Origin: Geochorda sp036562495
GTDB taxonomy: Bacteria; Bacillota; Limnochordia; Limnochordales; Geochordaceae
Assembly (NCBI GenBank): GCA_036562495.1
Contig: DATCKA010000044.1
Location: 1 to 48,045 of the forward strand
DNA length: 48,045 bases
Direction: 5' to 3'
This document shows positions 16,867 to 24,432 of this stretch, in pieces. A program made the translations under genes and the position numbers. How positions within the stretch are numbered: the first letter of the stretch is position 1; each line of letters begins with the position of its first letter. The notes under the pieces are model-generated. The model ran no database searches and was not told the origin of the DNA. It saw nothing but the letters and a program-made list of their open reading frames with translations.

Positions 16867-16894
16867 ACTTTAACACGTCCCCGCGAGGTTGCAA
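16867..16894 (-). promoter_or_regulatory. Possible promoter of the secreted orphan
   Basis: On the minus strand TTGCAA (16889-16894) and TAAAGT (16867-16872) are separated by 16 bases. Each matches the sigma-A consensus at four of six positions. The position, about 60 bases upstream of the gene, is suitable, but the score is modest. Confidence 0.35.
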
Positions 16895-16964
16895 GAGGAA
16901 AGGACCCGGTCGACTGCTGTCCACGGGGGCGACGGCCTTCCCCCGTCACACGGGCCGGTGCGCT

Positions 16965-16984
16965 ATCATGTCCCGGGACATGAT
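16965..16984. promoter_or_regulatory. 20-bp perfect palindrome, probable operator
   Basis: A perfect inverted repeat with half-site ATCATGTCCC and no spacer ends 18 bases before the Sco1-PCuAC start codon, just upstream of its AGGGGAG ribosome-binding site. TATCAT at 16964-16969 overlaps its left edge and could be the -10. A bound dimer would cover the transcription start. The half-site does not match CopY, CsoR, Fur or Rex boxes that I know, so the regulator is unknown. Confidence 0.6.
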
Positions 16985-17002
16985 GCCGAAGGGGAGCACA
17001 CG

Positions 17003-18001
17003 ATGACGACCTCTCGCAAGCGGTGGCGCATCGCCCTCGTCGCGGCCGCCTTCGCGCTCGGGCTGGCGGGGGCGGCGATCTGGGGCTATGGCCGGCAGTC
17101 CCCCCAATTCCGGGGGATGGTGGTCTCGCCCCCCTATCCGGCCGCTGACTTCGTGTTGACCGATCAGCACGGCCAGCCGTTCCAGCTGGCGGCCCAGCGC
17201 GGGCGCCCGGTGCTGGTCTTCTTCGGGTACACCTTCTGCCCCGACGTCTGTCCCGGCACCATGGTGCAGTACAAGGCCGTCCGGCAAGCGCTCGGCCCGG
17301 ATGCCGATCGGGTGGGGTTGGTCTTCGTGACGGTGGATCCTGAGCGAGACACGCCGGAGCGCCTGCGAGAGTACGTCGACCACTTCGATGCGGGCATCGT
17401 GGGGCTGACTGGGTCGCCGGCGACCATCGAGGAGATCACGGCACGGTGGGGCGTCTTTGCCGAGAAGGTCCCGGTGCCTGGATCGGCGACGGGCTACCTG
17501 GTCAACCACACCGCCGCCCTGTACCTCGTGGGGCCGGATGGGATGGTGCGGGTCATCCACCCGTACGGCACCCCCACGGGGGACGTTGTCCACGACGTGC
17601 GGCTGCTGTTGCGCCAGTCGGCAGGCTCCGCCCCGCCCCGCGTGCTGGTCGAGGACGCCTGGGCCCGGCCGGCGGCCGCCGGCGGCACCAGCGCCGTCTA
17701 CATGAGGCTGGTCAATCCCACGCAGGGCTCCGATCGGCTCCTCGAGGTGAGGACGGACGTGGCGCGGGCGGCGGAGATCCACGAGACGCGCATGGACGGT
17801 GACGTCATGCGCATGGAGCCGGTAGACGCCGTGGAGGTGCCGGCGAGGGGGCAGGCGGTGTTGCGGCCCGGAGGGCTGCACATCATGCTGGTCGGCCTGG
17901 AGAAGAGCCTGGAGCAGGGGGACCGGGTGCCCGTCGTGTTGCGCTTCGAGAGGGCGGGCGAGCTGCCGATCGACGTGCCGATACGCCAGCAGGCGCCCTG
18001 A
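17003..18001 (+). CDS. Sco1/SenC-PCuAC copper chaperone fusion
   Basis: A 332-aa membrane-anchored protein. An N-terminal helix (about 9-28) anchors it outside the membrane. A Sco1/SenC thioredoxin-fold domain (about 40-205) has the copper-binding CPDVC at C79/C83 and the distal ligand H169. A short linker leads to a PCu(A)C domain (about 213-328) with H260, M271, H293 and M295. This is an exact fit to the H(M)X10MX21HXM copper motif. Sco and PCuAC proteins cooperate in loading the Cu-A centre of cytochrome oxidase; having them in one chain suggests direct Cu(I) hand-over. The ATG at 17003 has AGGGGAG six bases upstream, and a 20-bp palindrome lies just before it. No oxidase subunit is in the window. 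Confidence 0.9.
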   Translation: MTTSRKRWRIALVAAAFALGLAGAAIWGYGRQSPQFRGMVVSPPYPAADFVLTDQHGQPFQLAAQRGRPVLVFFGYTFCPDVCPGTMVQYKAVRQALGPDADRVGLVFVTVDPERDTPERLREYVDHFDAGIVGLTGSPATIEEITARWGVFAEKVPVPGSATGYLVNHTAALYLVGPDGMVRVIHPYGTPTGDVVHDVRLLLRQSAGSAPPRVLVEDAWARPAAAGGTSAVYMRLVNPTQGSDRLLEVRTDVARAAEIHETRMDGDVMRMEPVDAVEVPARGQAVLRPGGLHIMLVGLEKSLEQGDRVPVVLRFERAGELPIDVPIRQQAP

Positions 18002-18065
18002 AGGACCCGGGGCGCGACACGCCTAACCGCTTGCTCGGTCAAGGGACGCGAAAGGAGCAGGGCGG

Positions 18066-18425
18066 ATGATCCTGGTCTTGCGCATCCTGTTCTACGTGCA
18101 GCTGCTGCTGGGAGCGGGGCGCTTCATGGGGCTGATCCGCAACGAGCGGGTCTGGGAGACGCACTTCACCCTGGCCCTCGTCATCGCTGTGCTGGCGTTG
18201 GTCGCCTTCCGGGGACGTGCCCAAGAGCAGGCGCCCGGTCTGGTGACGGCCGCCCGCCTCACGCCGCTGCTCCCCCTGGCGACGGGGCTGGCCATCTTCT
18301 CAGGGGCCGCTGGAGGGCGCAGCTTCGTCTTGCTGCACATCCTGCTCGCTCTGACGTCTCTCTCCATCATCGAGATGACGTCGGCCCGGCTGCGCAAGGC
18401 GGATGCCAGCACCAAGGCGGGGTGA
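18066..18425 (+). CDS. Small four-helix membrane protein
   Basis: A 119-aa hydrophobic protein with four predicted transmembrane helices (about 3-20, 32-50, 63-80 and 84-102) and a charged C-terminus. It has a histidine near the start of helix 2 (WETHFTLAL) and another within helix 4 (FVLLHILLAL), a spacing that could bind heme or metal. No family is recognised with certainty. The start ATG 18066 has AAAGGAG upstream. It lies 64 bases downstream of the Sco1-PCuAC gene and six bases before the S9 peptidase gene, so it probably shares their transcript. Confidence 0.65.
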   Translation: MILVLRILFYVQLLLGAGRFMGLIRNERVWETHFTLALVIAVLALVAFRGRAQEQAPGLVTAARLTPLLPLATGLAIFSGAAGGRSFVLLHILLALTSLSIIEMTSARLRKADASTKAG

Positions 18426-18431
18426 AGGCCC

Positions 18432-20561
18432 ATGTCATCGCCCCGGTCGGCACCCAGGCGACTGCTGACCTCGCGGGACCTGCTGGCGATGCGCTTCGCC
18501 GGCGACGTCCAGATCTCGCCCGACGGGCGACGCGTCGCCTGGGTGGAGCGCTGGATCGACCCGGAGCACGACACCTACCGCTCGCGCATCATGGTGGCGC
18601 CGCTGGATGGGTCCTCCCCGCCGATGGCCTTCACGGCCGGGACGGCCCAGGACAAGGCGCCGCGCTGGTCTCCCGACGGACGATGGCTGGCCTTCCTGTC
18701 CAACCGGGCCGGCGCTGCGGAGGCAGGGGCGACGCGGGCGGACCACGCCCCTGGCGCGGCCGGAGCAGCGGCGCCACCCTTCCAGCTCTACGTGATGCCC
18801 GCCTTCGGCGGGGAGGCGCGACCTCTCACCCAGCTGAAGTATGGTGCCGGCACGCCCCTGTGGTCGCCCGACAGCCGGCGGATCGCCTTCATCGCACCCA
18901 TCGACCCGGCTCGCGGGATCGAGCGTCTGGGCGACGAGGACCCCACCGACAAGGACCCCTACCTGCGGTACAACCGGGACGTCAAGGTGATCACCCGCCT
19001 CCGTCACAAGGAGGACGGCATCGGCTTCCTCGACAACCGGCGATGGCATCTGCTGCTGGTGGCCGTCGAGCCGGAGGGCAGCGAGAGCCCTGCCGTGGTG
19101 GCCTTGACGAGCGGTGCCTTCGACATCCGCTCGGCCGACTGGGCACCCGACGGGGAGCACCTGGCGGTCGTGACCAACCCGGATCCCGAGGCCGACTACC
19201 AGCGCTGGACCGACGTCTACCTGGTGCCGGCCGCCGTCTCGTCGCCCGTGACGCCGGCGGTGCGATTGACGGCATCGGACCTGCGGGTCACGGGGGTGCG
19301 CTTCTCGCCCGACGGGCGGCGCATCGCCTACACGGCGCACGACCTGGTCCACGACTTCTACAGCAACCACCATCTCTTCGTGCAAGACGCCGCCCAGGGG
19401 GGGCAGCGGGTCTGCCTGACCCGGGCCGACGACCTGACCGTGGGCAACGAGGTGCTGCACGACGTGGCGGGCGACGCCGGGCGCTCCTTCGTCTGGAGCG
19501 CCGACGCCTCGGCCATCTATGCCACGGTGAGCCGCCGCGGGGCGGTGGATCTCTTCCGGTTTGAGGCGTCGGGTGACGTTGCCGCTGCCCGCCCGCTGAC
19601 CGAGGGGCCCCACGTGGTGCACGACTTCGACGTGCATGGCCCGACGGGGCGGGTGGCGCTGTTGCTCATCGACGAGGTCTCGCCCGGCGACGTGTGGGCC
19701 GGGCACCTGGACGGGACACGGGTCGCCGACCTGCGCCGCCTGTCGGCCACCAACGAATGGCTCGAGGATGTGCAGCTGGTGCGGCCCGAACGGTTCGAGT
19801 TTCGGTCCGACGACGGCACGCCCCTCGAGGGATGGGTGATGCGGCCGGCGTCCTTCGAGCCCGGGCGGCGCTACCCCGCGGTGCTGCAGATCCACGGTGG
19901 CCCCATGGCGATGTACGGGTACGCCTTCTTCTTCGAGTTTCAGTTGCTGGCCGCCAAAGGCTACGCCGTCTTCTACACCAACCCCCGGGGCAGCCAGGGA
20001 TACGGCCAGGACTTCTGCGCGGCCATCCGGGGCCAGTGGGGCGACAAGGACTACCGCGACGTCATGGCCCTGGTCGACGAGGTGGTACGGCGGTTCGACT
20101 TCATCGACCCCGACCGGTTGGGGGTGGCCGGCGGCAGCTACGGCGGCTTCATGACCAACTGGATCATCGGCCATACCGACCGGTTCAAAGCCGCGGTCAC
20201 GATGCGGAGCGTCACCAACGAGTACAGCTTCTTCGGCACGAGCGACATCGGCTACCTGGACCTCTACGACCTGCGGGTGGCACCCTGGCAGCGCCCCGAG
20301 GCCTATCTGAGCATGTCGCCCATCCACTTCGCCGACCGCATCCAGACCCCGACGCTCATCATCCACTCGGAGCAGGACCTGCGCTGCCCCATCGAGCAGG
20401 CCGAGCAGCTCTTCGTGGCGCTCAAGGTGCGCAAGGTACCGACGGAGTTCGTACGGTTCGCGGGGGAGAGCCACGGTCTCAGTCGCAGCGGCAAGCCGTG
20501 GCACCGGGTCTTCCGATTGGACCGCATCGTCGACTGGTTTGACCGGTACCTCAAGGGCTGA
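18432..20561 (+). CDS. S9 family prolyl oligopeptidase/acylaminoacyl peptidase
   Basis: A 709-aa serine peptidase. The N-terminal part (about 10-430) is a beta-propeller with TolB/DPP-type repeats (for example ISPDGRRVAWVE, WSPDGRWLAF, FSPDGRRIAYT). The C-terminal alpha/beta-hydrolase domain holds the catalytic triad: S569 in GGSYGG, D649 in SEQDLRCP and H681 in GESHGLS. It has no signal peptide, so it should act in the cytoplasm, cutting short peptides or acyl-blocked N-termini. It is probably translated with the small membrane protein gene just upstream. An insertion rich in Ala and His around 95-115 is probably a surface loop. Confidence 0.9.
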   Translation: MSSPRSAPRRLLTSRDLLAMRFAGDVQISPDGRRVAWVERWIDPEHDTYRSRIMVAPLDGSSPPMAFTAGTAQDKAPRWSPDGRWLAFLSNRAGAAEAGATRADHAPGAAGAAAPPFQLYVMPAFGGEARPLTQLKYGAGTPLWSPDSRRIAFIAPIDPARGIERLGDEDPTDKDPYLRYNRDVKVITRLRHKEDGIGFLDNRRWHLLLVAVEPEGSESPAVVALTSGAFDIRSADWAPDGEHLAVVTNPDPEADYQRWTDVYLVPAAVSSPVTPAVRLTASDLRVTGVRFSPDGRRIAYTAHDLVHDFYSNHHLFVQDAAQGGQRVCLTRADDLTVGNEVLHDVAGDAGRSFVWSADASAIYATVSRRGAVDLFRFEASGDVAAARPLTEGPHVVHDFDVHGPTGRVALLLIDEVSPGDVWAGHLDGTRVADLRRLSATNEWLEDVQLVRPERFEFRSDDGTPLEGWVMRPASFEPGRRYPAVLQIHGGPMAMYGYAFFFEFQLLAAKGYAVFYTNPRGSQGYGQDFCAAIRGQWGDKDYRDVMALVDEVVRRFDFIDPDRLGVAGGSYGGFMTNWIIGHTDRFKAAVTMRSVTNEYSFFGTSDIGYLDLYDLRVAPWQRPEAYLSMSPIHFADRIQTPTLIIHSEQDLRCPIEQAEQLFVALKVRKVPTEFVRFAGESHGLSRSGKPWHRVFRLDRIVDWFDRYLKG

Positions 20562-20647
20562 GGCATACCGACCGCCGGCCACCCGTAAAGTGGGAGGGGC
20601 GAGGCCTGGGGTGGTACACCGTCACTCGCCCCGACGGAGGGATGGCT

Positions 20648-21226
20648 GTGGCCGGTCGGCCCCTCCTCATCGGCGCCGTACGCCTGCGCGCGCTCGTGCT
20701 GGCCTCGCTGGCCGTCGCCGGAGTGGCGGTGGCGCTCGCGCTGATGCGCCAGTCGCCTGCGAAGATGCCTCAGGCCGTGGCGAAGGTGCAGGGCGGGCCG
20801 CTGGCGCCCCGGCTGCGAGCCGAGGTGGTCTTCCGGGCCGTGCCGGGAGGCGTGGAGGTGAGCGTCGAGGCCGAGGGCCTGCCGCCGTACCTGGCGGGAG
20901 ACCCCCCGATAGGGCCCAACGGCTTTCACCTCCATGAGGTCGGCGACTGCACGGTGGGCGACCCGACCGAGCCCTTCCTGGCAGCGGGCGGCCACTACAA
21001 TCCCGACGGGCAGCGCCACGGCAACCACGCCGGCGACTTCCCCGTGCTCTTCTCCAACGCCGGCGTCGCCCGGATGCGCTTCTTCACGGACCGCCTCCGC
21101 ATCGACGACGTCGTCGGCCGGGCTGTCGTCATCCACGAAAACCCCGACGACTACCGCACCGATCCAGCCGGCAACTCGGGGCGCCGCCTGGGCTGCGGCG
21201 TCGTGACGAAAGCGGGACCTCAGTAG
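20648..21226 (+). CDS. sodC: Cu/Zn superoxide dismutase, membrane-anchored
   Basis: A protein of about 192 aa with an N-terminal hydrophobic anchor or signal (about 12-33) and a bacterial-type SodC domain. Counting from the GTG start, the copper ligands are H94 and H96 in FHLHE and H163 in VVIHENPDD. H116, in GGHYNPDG, bridges the metals. Zinc is held by H124, H127 and D130. The disulfide cysteines are C101 and C183, and an Arg near the end of the active-site channel is present in SGRRLGCG. All ligands are intact. The GTG at 20648 is preferred because GGAGGG directly abuts ATG 20642. It removes superoxide outside the cytoplasm. It lies 86 bases after the S9 peptidase gene. Confidence 0.9.
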   Translation: MAGRPLLIGAVRLRALVLASLAVAGVAVALALMRQSPAKMPQAVAKVQGGPLAPRLRAEVVFRAVPGGVEVSVEAEGLPPYLAGDPPIGPNGFHLHEVGDCTVGDPTEPFLAAGGHYNPDGQRHGNHAGDFPVLFSNAGVARMRFFTDRLRIDDVVGRAVVIHENPDDYRTDPAGNSGRRLGCGVVTKAGPQ

Positions 21227-21284
21227 CAGGGCTGACCTGCCTTCCATATGGATGAGGCGTCGAACGACCGTCTCGGAAGGCAGG

Positions 21285-22007
21285 GTGTGCAGCGTGGCCG
21301 AAGGACCCGTCGCGACCCGGGCCGAGCTGGCAGAGGTGGCGGATCGCTTGGAATCGGCCTCTCCCGAGGCGATCCTGACCTGGGCCCTGGCGACCTACGG
21401 GCAGGGGATATGCCTGGCCTGCAGCTTCGGCGCCGAGGACATGGTGCTCCTGGACATGGTGGCCCGCATCCGCCCCGGAGTGGACGTCTTCTACCTCGAT
21501 ACGGGGCTCTTGTTCGACGAGACCTACCGGCTCATCCAGCGTGTAGCCGAGACCTACCCCGGGCGGATCATCCGGGTGGAGCCGGTCGTGAGCCTGGAAA
21601 GGCAGACGGCCGAGTACGGCCCTGAGCTGTGGAGCCGCGACCCCGACCGATGCTGTGCCCTGCGCAAGGTGGAGCCGCTGCAGCGGTTCTTGCAGGGGTA
21701 CCGCGCCTGGATCACCGGCTTGCGGCGACAGCAATCGCCCACCCGGGCCGGCATCAGGCCGGTGGAATGGGACCAGCGCTTCGGGCTCGTCAAGGTCAAC
21801 CCGCTGTTTCGCTGGACCCGTGACGAGGTCTGGGGCTACATCCGCGAACATGGCGTCCCTTACAACCCTCTGCACGACCGCGGCTACCCCAGCATCGGCT
21901 GCTGGCCGTGCACCACCGCCGTGGCACCGGGGGAGGACGAGCGGGCCGGGCGATGGCGTGGCCATCAAAAGACCGAGTGCGGGCTGCATGGGGCTCGGGG
22001 GGGCTGA
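21285..22007 (+). CDS. cysH: APS/PAPS reductase, 4Fe-4S type
   Basis: A protein of about 240 aa in the adenylylsulfate reductase family, which reduces activated sulfate to sulfite. It shows the PP-loop-like SFGAEDMVLLDM segment, the adjacent cysteines in DRCCALRKVEPL and the second pair in GCWPCTTAV. Together these bind a 4Fe-4S cluster and mark the APS-using type. The catalytic cysteine is in KTECGLH near the C-terminus. The start is uncertain: GTG 21285 follows GGAAGG, while ATG 21252 is upstream without a ribosome-binding site. The stop lies three bases before the sat start, so the two form one unit. APS made by Sat would be the direct substrate, with no need for a CysC kinase, and none is present here. 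Confidence 0.9.
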   Translation: MCSVAEGPVATRAELAEVADRLESASPEAILTWALATYGQGICLACSFGAEDMVLLDMVARIRPGVDVFYLDTGLLFDETYRLIQRVAETYPGRIIRVEPVVSLERQTAEYGPELWSRDPDRCCALRKVEPLQRFLQGYRAWITGLRRQQSPTRAGIRPVEWDQRFGLVKVNPLFRWTRDEVWGYIREHGVPYNPLHDRGYPSIGCWPCTTAVAPGEDERAGRWRGHQKTECGLHGARGG

Positions 22008-22010
22008 GCC

Positions 22011-23213
22011 GTGTCGCTCGTCACCCCGTACGGAGGGCGGCTCGTGGACCGCACGGTCTCGGGGGTGAAGGCCGCTGCGCTGCGGGACGCGGCGCGCCAC
22101 CTGCCGCGGCTGCCCCTCTCCGCCATCGAAGAGGCCGATCTCCGGCTCATCGCGTGCGGCGCCTACAGCCCGCTGGAGGGCTTCATGGATCGGGAGACGT
22201 ACGCCTGCGTGTTGAGCCGGATGACGCTTCCCTCCGGCCTGCCGTGGACCGTGCCCGTCGTGCTGCGTGTCGATCCCGCTCAGGCCCGTCGGCTCGTCCC
22301 GGGCGAGCGAGTGCTGCTCTATGCGGCCGGGCCGGGTTCCAACGGGCACGACTCGCTGGGTGACGGCCGGCCCGGAGCGGGCATCAGGGCCCTCGGCGTG
22401 CTGGAGGTCCAGGACGTCTTCCCCGCCGACCCGCTGGCAGAGGCTCGGGCCGTCTACGGCACCGATTCGTCCCAGCATCCTGGCGTCGCCCGGCTTCTCG
22501 CCTCCCCGGGATGGTGCGTCGGGGGGCCGGTCGAGGTGTGGGCGACGCCGCTGTTGCCACCCTGGTCGCTGACGCCGGCGGAGACCCGCGCCTACTTCGA
22601 GGCCATGGGTTGGAGCCGGGTGGTGGGCTTCCAGACCCGCAACCCGGTGCACCGCGGCCACGAGTACCTGCAGAAGTGCGCGCTCGAGATGGTGGACGGC
22701 CTCCTGCTCCATCCGCTGGTGGGGCCGACCCGGGAAGAGGACCTGCCTGCGGAGATCCGGTGGCGGGCCTACGAGATCCTGGTGCACCACTACTACCCGC
22801 CCGACCGGGTGCTCCTGTCGGGCTTCGCGGCCGCCATGCGCTACGCGGGGCCCCGGGAGGCCGTCTTCCACGCGGTGGTGCGGCGCAACTTCGGGTGCAG
22901 TCACTTCGTGGTCGGCCGGGATCACGCCGGAGTCGGCTCGTTTTACGGGCCGTTCGACGCTCAGCACATCTTCGACCGCTTCGACCCGGGCCTGCTGGGC
23001 GTGGAGATCCTGCGATTCGGGGCCGCGTCTTACTGCCGACGCTGCCAGGCGATGGTGACCGACAAGACCTGTCCTCACTCGCCGGAGAGCCGGATCTCTC
23101 TGAGCGGCACCGAGCTCCGCCGCTGCCTGCGGGACGGCGAGGGCCTGCCCCCCGAGCTGGCTCGGCCGGAGGTGGCTGCCTTCCTTCTCCGCCTCGCGCG
23201 AAAGAGGGCTTGA
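22011..23213 (+). CDS. sat: Sulfate adenylyltransferase
   Basis: A 400-aa ATP sulfurylase that forms APS from ATP and sulfate. It has the PUA-like N-terminal region (RLPLSAIEEADLRLIACGAYSPLEGFM), the catalytic QTRNPVHRGHE motif with the HxGH signature, GRDHAGVG, and a zinc-like cysteine group (YCRRCQAMVTDKTCPH) near the C-terminus that is common in thermophilic and dissimilatory-type enzymes. There is no C-terminal kinase domain. The GTG start at 22011 is three bases after the cysH stop. It works with the upstream APS reductase in sulfate assimilation. No sulfite reductase or sulfate transporter lies in the window. Confidence 0.93.
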   Translation: MSLVTPYGGRLVDRTVSGVKAAALRDAARHLPRLPLSAIEEADLRLIACGAYSPLEGFMDRETYACVLSRMTLPSGLPWTVPVVLRVDPAQARRLVPGERVLLYAAGPGSNGHDSLGDGRPGAGIRALGVLEVQDVFPADPLAEARAVYGTDSSQHPGVARLLASPGWCVGGPVEVWATPLLPPWSLTPAETRAYFEAMGWSRVVGFQTRNPVHRGHEYLQKCALEMVDGLLLHPLVGPTREEDLPAEIRWRAYEILVHHYYPPDRVLLSGFAAAMRYAGPREAVFHAVVRRNFGCSHFVVGRDHAGVGSFYGPFDAQHIFDRFDPGLLGVEILRFGAASYCRRCQAMVTDKTCPHSPESRISLSGTELRRCLRDGEGLPPELARPEVAAFLLRLARKRA

Positions 23214-23303
23214 CCGATCCGGGGCCGAATGAAAGGATCCCGGGTCGGGAAGCTTCGACGGGCATCCGACAATCTCAAACGCGGGGAAGGGGTGCTTCAG
23301 CCC

Positions 23304-24335
23304 GTGAGAGGGGTCGTTCGCGTGCTCGCCCTGGTGGCCATGGCTGCCGTGCTGGCCGCGACGCCGGTCGCCGCCGGCACCATCCGGGTGGGCCAGATCA
23401 CCGACGTCGGCGGGATCGATGACAAGAGCTTCAACGCGACGGCGTGGCTCGGCATCCAGAGGGCCATCGAGGAGCTGGGCATCGAGGGCCGCTACCTGGA
23501 GTCCCAGCAGCAGACGGACTACATCAAGAATATCCAGGAGTTCGTCACGCAGAAGTATGACCTGATCGTCACGGTCGGCTTCCTGCTCGGCGATGCGACC
23601 AAGGAGATGGCTGAGCGGCATCCCGACCGCAAGTTCGCCATCCTGGACTTCAACTACGAGCCGCCGCTTCCCAACGTCCTGGGCATGGTCTTCGCGACCG
23701 ACGAGGCCGCCTTCCTGGCGGGCTACGTGGCCGCGGGCATGACCAAGACCGGCACGGTCGCCACGTTCGGCGGCCTCCCCATCCCCCCGGTCACCATCTT
23801 CATGGAGGGCTTCGAGGCCGGTGTCAAGTACTACAACCAGGTCAAGGGGACCCGGGTGCGGCTCCTCGGCTGGAATAGCCAGACCCAGCGCGGCGTCTTC
23901 GCCGGCAACTTCGAGAGCACCGACGACGGCCGGCGGATCGCCGAGTCCTTCTTCGACGAGGGCGCTGACATCGTGATGCCCGTGGCGGGGCCTGTCGGGC
24001 TCGGCTCGGCGGCGGCCGCACGGGATCGCGGCGCCATGATCATCGGCGTCGACACCGACTGGTACGTCAGCGCGCCCGAGTTCGGCAGCACCTATCTGAC
24101 CAGCGTGGTCAAGCGGATGGACGTCGCGGTCTACGACGCCATCAAGATGGTGCTGGAGGGCCGGTTCAAGGGCGGCACCTACGTGGGCACCCTGGCCAAC
24201 GGCGGCGTCGACATCGCCCCGTTCCATGAGTACGAGGACAAGGTGCCGGCCTGGCTCAAGGCCGAGGTGGAGCAGATCCGCCAGAAGATCATCAACGGCG
24301 AGATCGACATCCGCGCCATCCTCGCCGGACGCTGA
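23304..24335 (+). CDS. BMP family nucleoside-binding protein
   Basis: A substrate-binding protein of the basic membrane protein (Med/BmpA) family, about 343 aa from GTG 23304. The signal peptide (VVRVLALVAMAAVLAATPVAAG) has no lipobox cysteine. The mature protein begins with IRVGQITDVGGIDDKSFNATAW, the hallmark of the family, followed by a segment typical of nucleoside-binding PnrA-like proteins (NVLGMVFATDEAAFLAGYVAA). GTG 23304 follows GGGGAAGGGG at reasonable distance and puts the signal at the N-terminus; ATG 23229 would give an unusually long n-region. It is the first gene of a complete nucleoside-type ABC transporter, followed by a strong mRNA hairpin. Confidence 0.88.
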   Translation: MRGVVRVLALVAMAAVLAATPVAAGTIRVGQITDVGGIDDKSFNATAWLGIQRAIEELGIEGRYLESQQQTDYIKNIQEFVTQKYDLIVTVGFLLGDATKEMAERHPDRKFAILDFNYEPPLPNVLGMVFATDEAAFLAGYVAAGMTKTGTVATFGGLPIPPVTIFMEGFEAGVKYYNQVKGTRVRLLGWNSQTQRGVFAGNFESTDDGRRIAESFFDEGADIVMPVAGPVGLGSAAAARDRGAMIIGVDTDWYVSAPEFGSTYLTSVVKRMDVAVYDAIKMVLEGRFKGGTYVGTLANGGVDIAPFHEYEDKVPAWLKAEVEQIRQKIINGEIDIRAILAGR

Positions 24336-24352
24336 TGACTGAGAGCAGGGAG

Positions 24353-24384
24353 GCCGGCTACGGGAGACGAGCTCCCGAGCCGGC
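24353..24384 (+). terminator. Hairpin between binding protein and ATPase genes
   Basis: A 13-bp inverted repeat with a single bulged A (GCCGGCT-A-CGGGAG at 24353-24366 against CTCCCGAGCCGGC at 24372-24384) lies 17 bases after the BMP gene. There is no T-run. Such structures between a binding protein and its transporter genes commonly attenuate transcription or protect the upstream mRNA, so that binding protein is made in excess. Confidence 0.6.
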
Positions 24385-24432
24385 TCTCCCGCGTCCGAGG
24401 CGGATGCGAGCCGTGCGGGACGGAGCAGCTTC

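Noticed and set aside
21227..21284. Riboswitch (SAM or other) before cysH-sat
   Set aside because: Gap is too short and contains no recognisable aptamer core.
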